Below are positions 7,764 through 16,882 of a DNA stretch of 64,000 bases, in pieces. The notes below the pieces were generated by a model. The model ran no database searches. It saw only the letters and a program-made list of their open reading frames with translations, and had not been told where the DNA came from. Position numbers and translations under genes: made by a program. Origin of the DNA: Streptomyces sclerotialus (GTDB taxonomy: Bacteria; Actinomycetota; Actinomycetes; Streptomycetales; Streptomycetaceae). The DNA lies in the NCBI RefSeq assembly GCF_040907265.1, contig NZ_JBFOHP010000002.1, forward strand, positions 1,054,001-1,118,000. Reading direction: 5' to 3'. Positions within the stretch are counted from its first letter, which is position 1, and each line of letters opens with the position of its first letter.

Positions 7764-9155
7764 GTGGGTGCCTGTGACCTCCCCCTGATGAACCACGTGT
7801 GCGGGGCCGTCGGTGGCGTGGTCGGTAAGACCGGCGAGGCCATCACCGGCGGTATTGGCGCCTGGATCGCCAAGTCGATGGGCGAGGTCGCCCAGTCCGC
7901 CGCCGACCTAGCCTCCAAGGCCGTGGACAAGACCACCGCCGTCGACCTGAACGCCGAGTGGTTCCGCCACAACTACGAGCTGATCCTGCCGATCGGCTTG
8001 GTGCTCACCGTCGGTACGTTCTGCCTCCAGCTCACTCGCGCCGCCTGGCGCCGTGACGAACGCGCACTGGCGCATGCGGCGTTCGGGACGATGACCGGTG
8101 TCTTCTTCGCCTTCGCCGCGATCGCCTGCACCACCGTCGCCCTCACCGTCACCGACGCCCTGAGCGCGGGCCTCTTCAAGGCGGCCAACAGCTCCGTCGA
8201 CGATGCAGTCCGCCGCCTGGTCAAGGTGAACGAGTTGGGGGCGATGTACGGCCTGGGCTGGGGCGTGCCCGCGATCGTCGCACTCGGCTGCGCGATCGGG
8301 GCCTTCCTGTACTGGGCCGTCATGGTCGCCCGCAAGGTCGGCATCCTGGTCCTCGTCACGCTCGCCGTCTTCGCGGGTGCCGGCGGCGGCTGGGAGGTCG
8401 CCAAGCGCTGGCGGCGCGGCTGGATCGAAGCCACCGCCACGCTGGTCGTCTCCAAACTGCTGATGACCATCGTCTTCCTGCTCGGCGTCTCTGCCATGGG
8501 CAAGCCCGACTCCCACGGCGGGCTCGGCGCGCTCTCGGACGCCATGGCAGGCATCGTCGTGATGGTCCTGGTGCTGCTGTGCCCGTATGCGACGTACAAG
8601 TTCGTGCACTGGGCCTCCGACGGCGGCGGCCACGATGATCTGCACCGCACCGGCGTCGCCGGCATGGGCACAGCGGCCGGTGCCGCCAAGACCGCGGGTC
8701 AGCTGGCGCTGCAGGCCAAGACCGGCGGCATCACCCCTCAGGGCCCGGCGAAGGTGCCCGGCCAGGGCGCGGGCGGCGTGGCCTCGGGCATCGACCCGAC
8801 CGGCGGCAGCTCCGGCGATGGTGGGAAGTCGAGGCAGACGCGCTTCCGGTACGGCGAGAACCCCCACGCCGCGGGTGACAAGGGCCGCGCGCTCGTCCGT
8901 CGTCCCCCGACCGGCGGCGACCGGGGCGTGCCACTCATCCGCCGCCCGGGCCAGGCGTCCGCAGGCGGTACGGATGCGGCGCCCATATCCGCCGGACCAA
9001 CGCCCGAAGGCGCCGCAGACGGTGCGTCCGGCGCACCGCAGGGCTTCTCCCCGCGGCCCAGCAGTCCGCCTCCGGCGAGCGGGCCGTCGCCGCAGGGCGG
9101 TGCGACGCCACAGCGGTGGATCTACCCGGGCCCACCGCACAAGCCGGGGTCGTAA
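7764..9155 (+). CDS. TrbL/VirB6-like polytopic conjugation protein
   Basis: 463 residues, GTG start with GGAGG upstream. Residues ~1-60 are amphipathic, then at least five hydrophobic segments follow (LILPIGLVLTVGTFCL; TMTGVFFAFAAIACTTVALTV; VPAIVALGCAIGAFLYWAVMV; VGILVLVTLAVFAGAGGGW; LLMTIVFLLGVSAMG; MAGIVVMVLVLLCPY). The last ~150 residues are a low-complexity Gly/Pro/Arg tail, probably cytoplasmic. This layout is that of TrbL/VirB6-type inner-membrane channel proteins in actinobacterial type IV secretion loci. A GC hairpin follows the stop. Confidence 0.85.
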   Translation: MGACDLPLMNHVCGAVGGVVGKTGEAITGGIGAWIAKSMGEVAQSAADLASKAVDKTTAVDLNAEWFRHNYELILPIGLVLTVGTFCLQLTRAAWRRDERALAHAAFGTMTGVFFAFAAIACTTVALTVTDALSAGLFKAANSSVDDAVRRLVKVNELGAMYGLGWGVPAIVALGCAIGAFLYWAVMVARKVGILVLVTLAVFAGAGGGWEVAKRWRRGWIEATATLVVSKLLMTIVFLLGVSAMGKPDSHGGLGALSDAMAGIVVMVLVLLCPYATYKFVHWASDGGGHDDLHRTGVAGMGTAAGAAKTAGQLALQAKTGGITPQGPAKVPGQGAGGVASGIDPTGGSSGDGGKSRQTRFRYGENPHAAGDKGRALVRRPPTGGDRGVPLIRRPGQASAGGTDAAPISAGPTPEGAADGASGAPQGFSPRPSSPPPASGPSPQGGATPQRWIYPGPPHKPGS

Positions 9156-9164
9156 CCGGCCTCT

Positions 9165-9200
9165 CCGGGGCGGGCACCGACCCCACGGTGTCCGCCCCGG
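9165..9200 (+). terminator. GC-rich hairpin after the TrbL-like gene
   Basis: CCGGGGCGGGCACCG (9165-9179) pairs with CGGTGTCCGCCCCGG (9186-9200) with one G-T wobble and a 6-nt loop, followed by a pyrimidine-rich tract with several T runs. It lies between co-directional transfer genes and may reduce readthrough rather than end the operon. Confidence 0.6.
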
Positions 9201-9241
9201 GCCTTTCTCTTCTTTCGCTTCTCTTCTAGGACGGCTTCGCC

Positions 9242-10714
9242 ATGACCTCCGACTCTTCCGCGCCAGGTGGCCTGGCCACCGTGAAGTTCCCCCACCGCAC
9301 TCGCCGCGGCGTCCTGATGGGGCTGACAGCACCGCAGCTGCTCGGTGTCGCGGTGACCGGCCTGCTGCTCCTGGCGGTGCTGCTGACCATCGGCGTCGTT
9401 GGCGCCTTGAAGCTGATACCGGCGTGGGCCGGGCTGCTGGCGGCAGTCTTCGTCCGGCACCGGGGCCGCTCGCTGGCCGACTGGACCCCCATCGCCCTGC
9501 GCTACGCGCTGCGCCGGATGCGCGGGCAGCTGTTGTGGCTGGCCCGGCCCGCCACTCGGCCGCGCCGCGAAGGACTGCTGCACCTGCCGGGCACGGCCGC
9601 CTCGCTGCGGGTGGTCTCCTCCGCCCATCGGCGTCTGGGGGCCGTGCACGACCCGCACCAGGCCACGCTCACCGCAGTAGTGCGAGTTTCGGCTCGCGCG
9701 TTCGCGTTGCTCGATCCGGCGGCGCAGTCGGCGAACGTGGCCGGCTGGGGCCGGACCCTGGCCGCGCTCGCCCGCACCGGGCACATCGCCCGCATCCAGG
9801 TCCTGGAGCGCACCGTCCCGGACTCCGGTGACGCGCTCCACCGTTACTGGACCGAGCACGGTGACGCCGACGCTCCGCTGGCCGGGGACGTCTACCGGGA
9901 TCTGATCGAGGCCGCTGGGCCGGCCGCCGCGCCGCACGAGGCGTACGTTGCGCTGGCGCTGGACATGAAGGCGGCCCGGCGTCTGATCAACCAGGCTGGC
10001 GGCGGCCTGACCGGCGCCTTCGCCGTGCTCGCACAGCTGACCTCCACCTTCGACCAGTCCGCTCGCAACACAGGGCTCGCTCCGGGGCCGTGGCTGGCGG
10101 CCGACGAGGTCGCTGCGGTGATCCGCAGCGCCTACGATCCGGCCGCCTCGGCCGCGCTGGATCAGTGGTCGGACACCGGCGCCCCGCAGGCGGCCCCCGC
10201 GGCTGCCGGGCCGGTGGTGATGGTGGAAAAGAGCGACCGCATCACCACCGACTCCGCCCACCACGCCACCTACTGGATCGAGAACTGGCCCCGCATCGAA
10301 ACCAGCCCCGGCTTCCTGCACCAGCTGCTGTTCACCTCCGGCGTACGCCGCACCCTCTCCCTCAGCTACGAGCCCAAGGGCCTGGATGCCGCGCTCAAGG
10401 ACGTCCAGCGCAAGAAGGCCTCCGTCATCGCCGATGCCGCCGAACGCGCCCGCAAGGGACAGGTCGACTCCGAGGAGGACTCGGTGGAGTACGCCGACAT
10501 CAAGGACCGCGAACGCCAGCTGATCGCCGGCCACGCCGACGTCGCCCTCACCGGACTGCTCACCGTCTCCGCCGAGTCGGACGAGGAGCTGAACTCCGCG
10601 TGCGCGGCCATCGAGACCGCCGCCGTGGCGGCCATGACCGACCTGCGCCGCCTGACCTGGCAGCAGGCCGAAGCCTTCACCACCGCGGCCCTCCCCCTCG
10701 CCCGCCGCCCCTGA
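9242..10714 (+). CDS. SCO6880-family conjugation protein (PrgI-like N-terminus)
   Basis: 490 residues. The N-terminus has two close hydrophobic segments (LLGVAVTGLLLLAVLLTIGVVGALKLIPAW; AWAGLLAAVFV) typical of PrgI-like small channel proteins. A long soluble region follows that resembles the N-terminal half of VirB4-like proteins (LTAVVRVSARAFALLDPAAQ; RHYWTEHGD-like segment; EYADIKDRERQLIAGHADVALTG). The ATPase half is a separate gene at 11227. So this family can be seen as PrgI fused to the VirB4 N-domain, with the motor encoded downstream. Family name is by recognition. Confidence 0.88.
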   Translation: MTSDSSAPGGLATVKFPHRTRRGVLMGLTAPQLLGVAVTGLLLLAVLLTIGVVGALKLIPAWAGLLAAVFVRHRGRSLADWTPIALRYALRRMRGQLLWLARPATRPRREGLLHLPGTAASLRVVSSAHRRLGAVHDPHQATLTAVVRVSARAFALLDPAAQSANVAGWGRTLAALARTGHIARIQVLERTVPDSGDALHRYWTEHGDADAPLAGDVYRDLIEAAGPAAAPHEAYVALALDMKAARRLINQAGGGLTGAFAVLAQLTSTFDQSARNTGLAPGPWLAADEVAAVIRSAYDPAASAALDQWSDTGAPQAAPAAAGPVVMVEKSDRITTDSAHHATYWIENWPRIETSPGFLHQLLFTSGVRRTLSLSYEPKGLDAALKDVQRKKASVIADAAERARKGQVDSEEDSVEYADIKDRERQLIAGHADVALTGLLTVSAESDEELNSACAAIETAAVAAMTDLRRLTWQQAEAFTTAALPLARRP

Positions 10715-10737
10715 ACCACCCTAGCGAGAGTTCCCCC

Positions 10738-11193
10738 ATGCCTTCCGCCCCGCTGCCCGAACCAGTCGAGAACTTCGTGCCGTTCGCGACCGCCGCGCTC
10801 GACTTCCACCGCTCCCTCAACCTGCCCGCCGCCCAGGCACCCGCCAGCCGTGCCGACCTGGACGCGCTGCATGCCCACCTCACCGCCCTCTACCGGCTGC
10901 TCGGCTCCCACACCGCCCGCACCCGGCCGGTCGCCCTCATCGAGGGAGACCGCCTGCGGGCCACCCGGATCCGGCTGTGGCAGGCCGCCGACCATCTCCA
11001 CGACGCCTTCCACGCAGCCCCACCCGCCACCGACGGCCGGCTTCCGAGCCGGGAGGCGTGCCGCGCCCGGCTCCCGGAGGGCGCCCCCGACCTCACCATC
11101 TGCCAGCGCCACCTCTCCACCAGCGCGCGGGTACGCCGCGACCACACACCCACCGACCTCCACGACCCCGTCACCGGCCTCACCCGCCACTGA
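10738..11193 (+). CDS. DUF6238 family protein
   Basis: 151 residues from ATG 10738, mostly helical and soluble, with a histidine- and arginine-rich C-terminus (CQRHLSTSARVRRDHTP). It sits between the SCO6880 and VirB4 genes with 23- and 33-nt gaps, so it belongs to the same transcription unit. The family is found in Streptomyces transfer loci and has no assigned function. The GC-rich C-terminal frame has overlapping shadows, but this frame has the conserved start and codon bias. Confidence 0.78.
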   Translation: MPSAPLPEPVENFVPFATAALDFHRSLNLPAAQAPASRADLDALHAHLTALYRLLGSHTARTRPVALIEGDRLRATRIRLWQAADHLHDAFHAAPPATDGRLPSREACRARLPEGAPDLTICQRHLSTSARVRRDHTPTDLHDPVTGLTRH

Positions 11194-11226
11194 CCCGCCG
11201 CCCGCCCGAGAGGAAGACCGCCGAGC

Positions 11227-12732
11227 ATGCCCACCACCAGGACCCGCGCCACCGCCAGCCCGCTCTACACACCCCGCAAGGCCGACCGCCGCGCACGCCG
11301 GACGGCGCGCGAGCAGTTCACAACCGCCCGCAAACAGGCCCGGCACGCCTCCCGGCCACCGAACCGAACCTCCGCCCCCGGGACTGATCCACAGCTGCGG
11401 GCCAGCTACGCGCCAGCCGGGCGGCCCGGCCCTGCCTCCGCCCGCGGCGGCCACCTCAAGCTCCCGCCACACCGGATGACCACCGCCACCGCCTCCGGCG
11501 CCTACCCCTTCCTCGCCGAGGGCGGGCTCGGCTCCCAGGGCATCTACGTCGGCCACGACGTCCACGCCGAGGGCGCCTTCGCCTACGACCCCTTCACCCT
11601 CTACGGCAAGCTCGACGGCTTCACCAACCCCAACATCCTGCTCGCCGGCGTCATCGGCATGGGCAAGTCCGCCCTGGCCAAGTCCCTCGCCGTCCGGGCC
11701 GTCGCCTTCGGGTACAAGATCTACGTCCCCTGCGACCCCAAGGGTGAGTGGTCCGTCGTCGCGAGCGAACTGGGCGGGCAGACCATCGCCCTCGGCCCCG
11801 GCCTGCCCGGTCGCCTCAATCCACTGGATGCTCCCACCCGACCGCGAGGGGTGAGCGAGGAGGACTGGCGCACCGAGGTTCGCAAGCGCCGTCTGCTCCT
11901 GCTGGGCTCACTGGCCAAGACGGTGCTGCGCCGGGAGTTGCATCCCATGGAGCACACCGCTCTCGACGTCGCCCTCGATCATGTCGTCGCCCGCGCCGAA
12001 GCCAGCGGCGCCACGCCACTGCTCGGGCAAGTGGCCCACGTCCTCGGCTCCCCCGAGCAGCTCGACGCCGCCCGCGATGAGACGCCTGGGCGTCTCGGCC
12101 GCGCGGCGGAGGACCTTGCTCACGCCCTGCGCCGTCTGGTCCACGGCGACCTGGAGGGCCTCTTCGATGCCCCGTCCACGGTCGCCTTCGACCCGGCCGC
12201 GCCGATGCTGTCGATCGATCTGTCCCGCCTGGGCGGCAGCGGCGATGACACCGCCCTCGTCCTGGCCATGACCTGCGCCTCCGCCTGGATGGAAGCCGCC
12301 CTGGCCGACCCCGACGCCGGGCGACGATGGGTCATCTACGACGAAGCCTGGCGCGTCATGCGCCACGCCGCCCTGCTGGAGCGCATGCAGTCCCAGTGGA
12401 AGCTCAGCCGCGGCCTGGGCATCGCCAACATGATGGTCATCCACCGCCTCTCCGACCTCCTCGCGGCAGGCGACGCCGGCTCTCGCGGCCGAGCTCTGGC
12501 CGAGGGCCTGCTCACGGACTGCTCCACCCGCATCATCTACCGTCAGGAAGCCGACCAACTCCACTCCGCCGCCGCCTTGCTCGGGCTCACCGGTGTCGAG
12601 ACGCAGGCGGTGTCTGCCCTGACAAAGGGCCGTGGGTTGTGGAAGGTCGCCGGCCGTTCCTTCGTCACGCAACATCTGCTTCATCCACGGGAGCGCGAGC
12701 TGTTCGATACGGATGCTCGAATGTGTGCCTGA
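11227..12732 (+). CDS. VirB4-like conjugation ATPase
   Basis: 501 residues. A basic N-terminal tail of ~70 residues is followed by the motor domain: Walker A GVIGMGKSALAK near residue 143, DPKGEW soon after (a hallmark of VirB4/TraC proteins), and Walker B RRWVIYDEAW near residue 367. MQSQWKLSRGLGIANMMVIHRLSDL matches the arginine/glutamine motif region of VirB4. It powers assembly of the transfer channel at the inner membrane. The usual VirB4 N-domain is missing here and is supplied by the gene at 9242. Intact. Confidence 0.93.
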   Translation: MPTTRTRATASPLYTPRKADRRARRTAREQFTTARKQARHASRPPNRTSAPGTDPQLRASYAPAGRPGPASARGGHLKLPPHRMTTATASGAYPFLAEGGLGSQGIYVGHDVHAEGAFAYDPFTLYGKLDGFTNPNILLAGVIGMGKSALAKSLAVRAVAFGYKIYVPCDPKGEWSVVASELGGQTIALGPGLPGRLNPLDAPTRPRGVSEEDWRTEVRKRRLLLLGSLAKTVLRRELHPMEHTALDVALDHVVARAEASGATPLLGQVAHVLGSPEQLDAARDETPGRLGRAAEDLAHALRRLVHGDLEGLFDAPSTVAFDPAAPMLSIDLSRLGGSGDDTALVLAMTCASAWMEAALADPDAGRRWVIYDEAWRVMRHAALLERMQSQWKLSRGLGIANMMVIHRLSDLLAAGDAGSRGRALAEGLLTDCSTRIIYRQEADQLHSAAALLGLTGVETQAVSALTKGRGLWKVAGRSFVTQHLLHPRERELFDTDARMCA

Positions 12733-12956
12733 CCAGCGGTCACGCCGACCGGCGACACGGGAGGGCGGGCCCTGCGGTCGCACTAACACCGGATCGCCGA
12801 CACCACCAAGCCCCACTTCGCCGCGCACCCTCGTTCTTCGCACGCCCCTCTGATCCATCGAGGTAGCCGTGGCGGACGCCCGCCACATCACGATCGGCGA
12901 CCCGGCCCCTGCCGTGGTCGCTTGCCCGCCCTGTTCACCGTTTGAAGGAAGCTCTT

Positions 12957-13679
12957 GTGCCTGGCCCCGATGAGTCCGCGCAGCCCAAGGTGGCGTTCGG
13001 TGTCATCCCCGACCTGGGGGTGGCTGCCGCCCTGTCCGAGGACCATTCCTGGGCCGCTGAAGTACTGCGTCAGTACGGCTTCGCCCACGACTCCCGGCGG
13101 GACATCTACCTGCTGCCACCCGGCACCGCACACCACACCGCTGTCCACGCAGTGGCCGCTACCGCTCGGAAGCTCCAGAGGGCGGGGCTGTCGGTGGCAG
13201 CGGACCCCCGGGTCGTTGCCACCGGTCCTCCGCCGAAGCCATCCGCCCCGGTCACACCGCCACGCCAGTCGCTGGCCGATCTGTCCGCCGCGCTTTCCTC
13301 GCTGGAGAGGCCCTCGGATGTCGCCCACTGGTTGCGCTCCCCCGTTGACGGTCAGGGCGGCGTCATTCCGCAGCTACGCCACTTCCTCGGCTCGGCAGCC
13401 GCCTGGTGCGATCGGCTCGACCACACCGACGGCCCCGAACTGGCACGTCACCTGCGCAGCCTCGCTGAACACGTTGAGGTTCTCGGCGACCGGCTCGCTC
13501 ATGTATCGCACTATCTGGACGGCCTGCCCCCGGTCACGCAGGGAGACGGGCAGGTGCTTGCCCGGCGTGCCGGCGCCGCGACGGCCTCCTCTCCGCACCG
13601 CCCGGCCGCAGCGGCGAAGACGCCGCCAGAGGCCACCCAGCCTCCGCCGCCCGTACCCCGTACCCGGCGCACTCGCTGA
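12957..13679 (+). CDS. Conserved hypothetical protein of the transfer locus
   Basis: 240 residues. GTG 12957 is chosen over TTG 12942 because GAAGGAAG ends about 5 nt upstream of it. The N-terminal half (AFGVIPDLGVAA...LRQYGFAHDSRRDIYLLP) looks like a small alpha/beta domain. The middle (LADLSAALSSLERPSDVAHWL...LARHLRSLAEHVEVLGDRLAHV) is helical and may be a coiled coil. The C-terminal ~45 residues are a basic Pro/Ala/Arg tail. No catalytic motif is visible. It is co-directional with the transfer genes. About 225 bp upstream of it are gene-free. Confidence 0.7.
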   Translation: MPGPDESAQPKVAFGVIPDLGVAAALSEDHSWAAEVLRQYGFAHDSRRDIYLLPPGTAHHTAVHAVAATARKLQRAGLSVAADPRVVATGPPPKPSAPVTPPRQSLADLSAALSSLERPSDVAHWLRSPVDGQGGVIPQLRHFLGSAAAWCDRLDHTDGPELARHLRSLAEHVEVLGDRLAHVSHYLDGLPPVTQGDGQVLARRAGAATASSPHRPAAAAKTPPEATQPPPPVPRTRRTR

Positions 13680-13720
13680 CCGCCCCGCTCAACTCCCCGT
13701 TCTCTGGAAGGAAGCTTGTT

Positions 13721-14215
13721 GTGCCCGTGAAGAAGATCTGGATCGTTGACCACGCCTGCGGCCACCGCCAGGAGGTCGATCTGTCCGCCCGCCCGGCTGA
13801 TCAGCGCGCCGGCTACGCCCGTTGGCTCGCCGCCCGGGACTGCACCGACTGCTGGCGCGCCTCCCGCGAAGCGGACTGCGAGTCGCAGGCGGAGTGGCTG
13901 GCCAAGAAGCGTGCCAAGGAGGTGGCCGAGGCGGAGGCGTGGGCCGAGCGGTACCGGATGCCGCCGCTGGAGGGCAGCGAGCGCGCCGTCGGCTGGGCCA
14001 CCCGCTGCCGCCACCGGCTGGTGACCGCCGCCTACACCGCCCTGGTCAGGGACGGCGTCATGGACTCATCCGCGTGGCAGGGCGTCGAAGGCGCCGTACG
14101 GGCGGTCACCCGGGCGGGATGGTGGATCGACAACAGGGAGGCCAACCCCGTGGACCTGCCAGAGCTGCTGGATGCCGCCGTAAGCGACCGGCTGCCGGAG
14201 CATCCGTATTCCTGA
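13721..14215 (+). CDS. Small protein with a zinc-ribbon-like N-terminus
   Basis: 164 residues, GTG start with GGAAGG upstream. DHACGH near residue 12 and CTDCW near residue 44 give a CxH...CxxC pattern that could bind zinc. A charged helix (AEWLAKKRAKEVAEAEAWAERY) and a helical C-terminus (WATRCRHRLVTAAYTALV) follow. No known enzyme motif. The place in the operon suggests an accessory role in transfer, possibly DNA or partner binding; this is a guess from the zinc-like motif only. Confidence 0.7.
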   Translation: MPVKKIWIVDHACGHRQEVDLSARPADQRAGYARWLAARDCTDCWRASREADCESQAEWLAKKRAKEVAEAEAWAERYRMPPLEGSERAVGWATRCRHRLVTAAYTALVRDGVMDSSAWQGVEGAVRAVTRAGWWIDNREANPVDLPELLDAAVSDRLPEHPYS

Positions 14216-14317
14216 GAGACGTCCCGCGCTCGTCGACAGTCCTTTCCCCGGGCCTCGGCCGCTGGCCCTGCTGTCCCCCCTCCACCGCAACCGATCATTC
14301 CTGCCCGGAGAGCCTTC

Positions 14318-14680
14318 ATGTCCCGTCTCACTCGCTTCAAGAACCACCTTCTCGCCTTCGTCCACGAGGTGTTCGCTGACGACGCCGACATCTACCGCCA
14401 GCCACGCAGCAGCGCAGTCCTCGCCGACTGCTACCACGAAGGTGCCGAGACGATCCTCCTCGACTGCGGCTTCGAAAGGCCCCACGGGTGGCAGAAGTTC
14501 CACCTGCCGCAGCACTTCACCGAGGCAGAGAAGAAAACCCGTGCCACTCAAGCCGCGTTCCGGCTGCTGTCGGCTCGCTATGACGTGAACATCGACAATT
14601 CGCTCCTGTGCCCCGCTACACAGGAGGCCCACTTGGACGGCCGCTGCCAAGACGCCCGTCGCACGCCTTCGGCACGATGA
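14318..14680 (+). CDS. Hypothetical protein
   Basis: 120 residues from ATG 14318. It has no membrane segment. Aromatic- and acid-rich N-terminus (FKNHLLAFVHEVFADDADIY) and one motif-like stretch (CGFERPHGWQKFHLPQHFTEAEK). I do not recognise the family. Codon use fits the neighbours and it is co-directional with the transfer genes. The C-terminus after about residue 100 is less ordered. Confidence 0.6.
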   Translation: MSRLTRFKNHLLAFVHEVFADDADIYRQPRSSAVLADCYHEGAETILLDCGFERPHGWQKFHLPQHFTEAEKKTRATQAAFRLLSARYDVNIDNSLLCPATQEAHLDGRCQDARRTPSAR

Positions 14681-14791
14681 CCTCGAACAACCCGCGCGCC
14701 CATCCGTTCCCCCGCCAGGAGCTGCCGTGATCACCAACAGAGCCCGCCGCCTCCCCCGCGCGCACCGTTCCGCACTTCTTGGGATTGCACA

Positions 14792-16594
14792 TTGCCTTCC
14801 ACGCCATCTCGTACCAGGACGCCCTCGACCACCACCGGTACGGACGTCCTGCTCTACCTCCTGCTCGCCCTCGCCGCCCTCGGTATCGGCGGCGGCTCCC
14901 TTGCCTGGCTGTTCGGCAACCTCGCCAACGCCGCCTCCGGTTCCGGACCGTGGGGACCGTTTGAACCCACACAGGCGCTGTTCCATCCCGACCAGCTCTG
15001 GCCCCGCCTGCCCCACGCCGGCCTGCTGGTCAGCTGTTACGGCATCCCGGCCCTGCTGATGGCCACGGCCGTGTTCGTCTCGGCGAAGCTGTGGCTGCGC
15101 TTCCGTGCGAACCCACGCGGCCTAGCCGGTCCGCGCGACCTGGGCGACCTGCTGCCGAAGAAGGCCGCCGCGAAGGCCATCAGCCTGCGCGCCGGCCTCG
15201 CCGCCACCAAGCCGAAGGACGTCGCCCCCGACGACCGCGGCGTGCTGCTGGGCACCCTCCAGCCCGGCGCAGCGGAGGTCCGTTCCTCCTGGGAGGACGT
15301 GCTCCTGGCCATCATGGCGCCCCGCTCGGGCAAGACCTCTTCCCTGGCCATCCCCGCGATCCTGCGCGCGCCGGGCCCGGTGCTGCTCACCTCCAACAAG
15401 GCCGCGAACGATGCCTTCACCGCGACGGTCGACGCACGCGCTCGCGTGGGCACGGTGTGGACGCTGGATCCCCAGCAGATCGCGCACGCCGAGCAGACGA
15501 TGTGGTGGGACATCCTCGCCGACGCCCACGACCTGGCCGGAGCGCGACGGCTGGCCCAGCACTTCGTCACCGCCAGCGTGAACGAATCCAGCGCCGGAGA
15601 CTTCTGGTCCACCGCCGCCGCCAACACCCTCACCGCCCTCTTCCTCGCCGCCGCCCGCGGCGGCCGCCCCGTCACCGACGTGACCGCCTGGCTGGCCTCC
15701 CCGGCCGACCGCACGCCCATCGACCTGCTCACCGATGCCGGCCTGGACGCCGTCGCCGCCCAGCTGCAGGGCACCGTCGCTGGGGCCGTGGAGACCCGGG
15801 ATGGCATCTTCGAGACCGCGCGGCAGTACGCCAGCTGCCTGCTCGACCCGCGGATCGCCGCCTGGGTCACCCCGCCGCACCCCGGCTCCAAGCTGCAGGA
15901 GTTCCGGCCAGAGGCGTTCTCCACCAGCCGGGACACCCTCTTCTTGCTGTCGAAGGACGGTGGCGGCTCCGCCTCGGCGATCATCGCCGCCGCTGCCGAT
16001 GCGGTGATGCGCGCGGCCGTCGTCCAGGCCGAGCGCGCGGGCGGGCGCCTGGACCCGCCGATGCTGGCGATCCTGGATGAGGCGGCGAACGTCTGCCGCA
16101 TCCAGGACCTCCCCGACCTGTACTCCCACCTCGGCAGCCGGGGCGTCATCCCGATCACGATCCTGCAGTCCTACCGGCAGGGCCAGCGGGTGTGGGGCGA
16201 GACCGGCATGGACGCCCTCTGGTCGGCTGCGACGATCAAGCTGATCGGCTCCGGCATCGACGACGCGGACTTCGCCGACAAGCTCTCCCGCCTGGCCGGC
16301 GACCACGAGGTTCAGACCGTGTCCGTGTCTACCAGCGAGTCCGGCAAGTCCTCCTCCCTCTCCATGCGGCAGGAACGCGTCCTGCCGGCCGATGCGATCC
16401 GCGCGCTGCCCAAGGGCTCCGCGCTGCTGCTGGCCACCGGCATTCGCCCCGCGCTGCTCGACCTCAAGCCCTGGTACCGCGAACCGGACGCCGACCGGCT
16501 CGGCGCCGCATCGAAGAAGGCCACGGCCGCCATCACCGAACGCGCCCTGGCCAAGGACCGGCCCGACCGCGACCTGTATGGACCCGCCGCATGA
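14792..16594 (+). CDS. VirD4/TraG-type coupling protein
   Basis: 600 residues. Two N-terminal membrane segments (DVLLYLLLALAALGIGGGSLAWLF; LLVSCYGIPALLMATAVFVSA) precede the ATPase domain. Walker A is MAPRSGKTSSLAIP near residue 175 and Walker B MLAILDEAANVC near residue 425. TSNKAAND, DPQQI and WWDILAD are typical of the TraG/VirD4 family. It would recruit the relaxase-DNA complex to the channel. The start is uncertain: TTG 14792 is the first codon in frame that gives a normal N-terminus, but its ribosome site is poor, while a GTG at 14727 with CAGGAG is in another frame. Confidence 0.92.
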   Translation: MPSTPSRTRTPSTTTGTDVLLYLLLALAALGIGGGSLAWLFGNLANAASGSGPWGPFEPTQALFHPDQLWPRLPHAGLLVSCYGIPALLMATAVFVSAKLWLRFRANPRGLAGPRDLGDLLPKKAAAKAISLRAGLAATKPKDVAPDDRGVLLGTLQPGAAEVRSSWEDVLLAIMAPRSGKTSSLAIPAILRAPGPVLLTSNKAANDAFTATVDARARVGTVWTLDPQQIAHAEQTMWWDILADAHDLAGARRLAQHFVTASVNESSAGDFWSTAAANTLTALFLAAARGGRPVTDVTAWLASPADRTPIDLLTDAGLDAVAAQLQGTVAGAVETRDGIFETARQYASCLLDPRIAAWVTPPHPGSKLQEFRPEAFSTSRDTLFLLSKDGGGSASAIIAAAADAVMRAAVVQAERAGGRLDPPMLAILDEAANVCRIQDLPDLYSHLGSRGVIPITILQSYRQGQRVWGETGMDALWSAATIKLIGSGIDDADFADKLSRLAGDHEVQTVSVSTSESGKSSSLSMRQERVLPADAIRALPKGSALLLATGIRPALLDLKPWYREPDADRLGAASKKATAAITERALAKDRPDRDLYGPAA

Positions 16595-16681
16595 TGCTGC
16601 ACGCCTCGCACCGCACCCCGGCAAGACGGCCCACCAGCCCTGTATCTATCCGCTGGCTTCCGTCTCCCATCGAGGTGTTCC

Positions 16682-16882
16682 ATGTCCTCCTTCGACTCCC
16701 CGTCCCCGTACGTCTGCAACCGGCTTGCCGATACCGCCGCCGTGTACCGGGGAGGTCGCTGGTGGCTCGATGCCCGCAGCGGCGCCGTCCCCGCAGACGC
16801 TGAACTCACGCAGGCGCTCCACCGCCACGCCGCTGACCTGGCCGCAGCCAACCGGGCCGTGGCCGTCATGGAGCAGGCGTGA
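16682..16882 (+). CDS. Small conserved protein of the transfer locus
   Basis: 66 residues, ATG 16682 with GAGG about 7 nt upstream. Sequence features: YVCNRLADTAAVYRGGRWWLDA, then a helix (LTQALHRHAADLAAANRAVAVM). Its stop overlaps the start of the next gene (GTGA at 16879-16882), so the two are co-translated. No function can be assigned. Confidence 0.65.
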   Translation: MSSFDSPSPYVCNRLADTAAVYRGGRWWLDARSGAVPADAELTQALHRHAADLAAANRAVAVMEQA

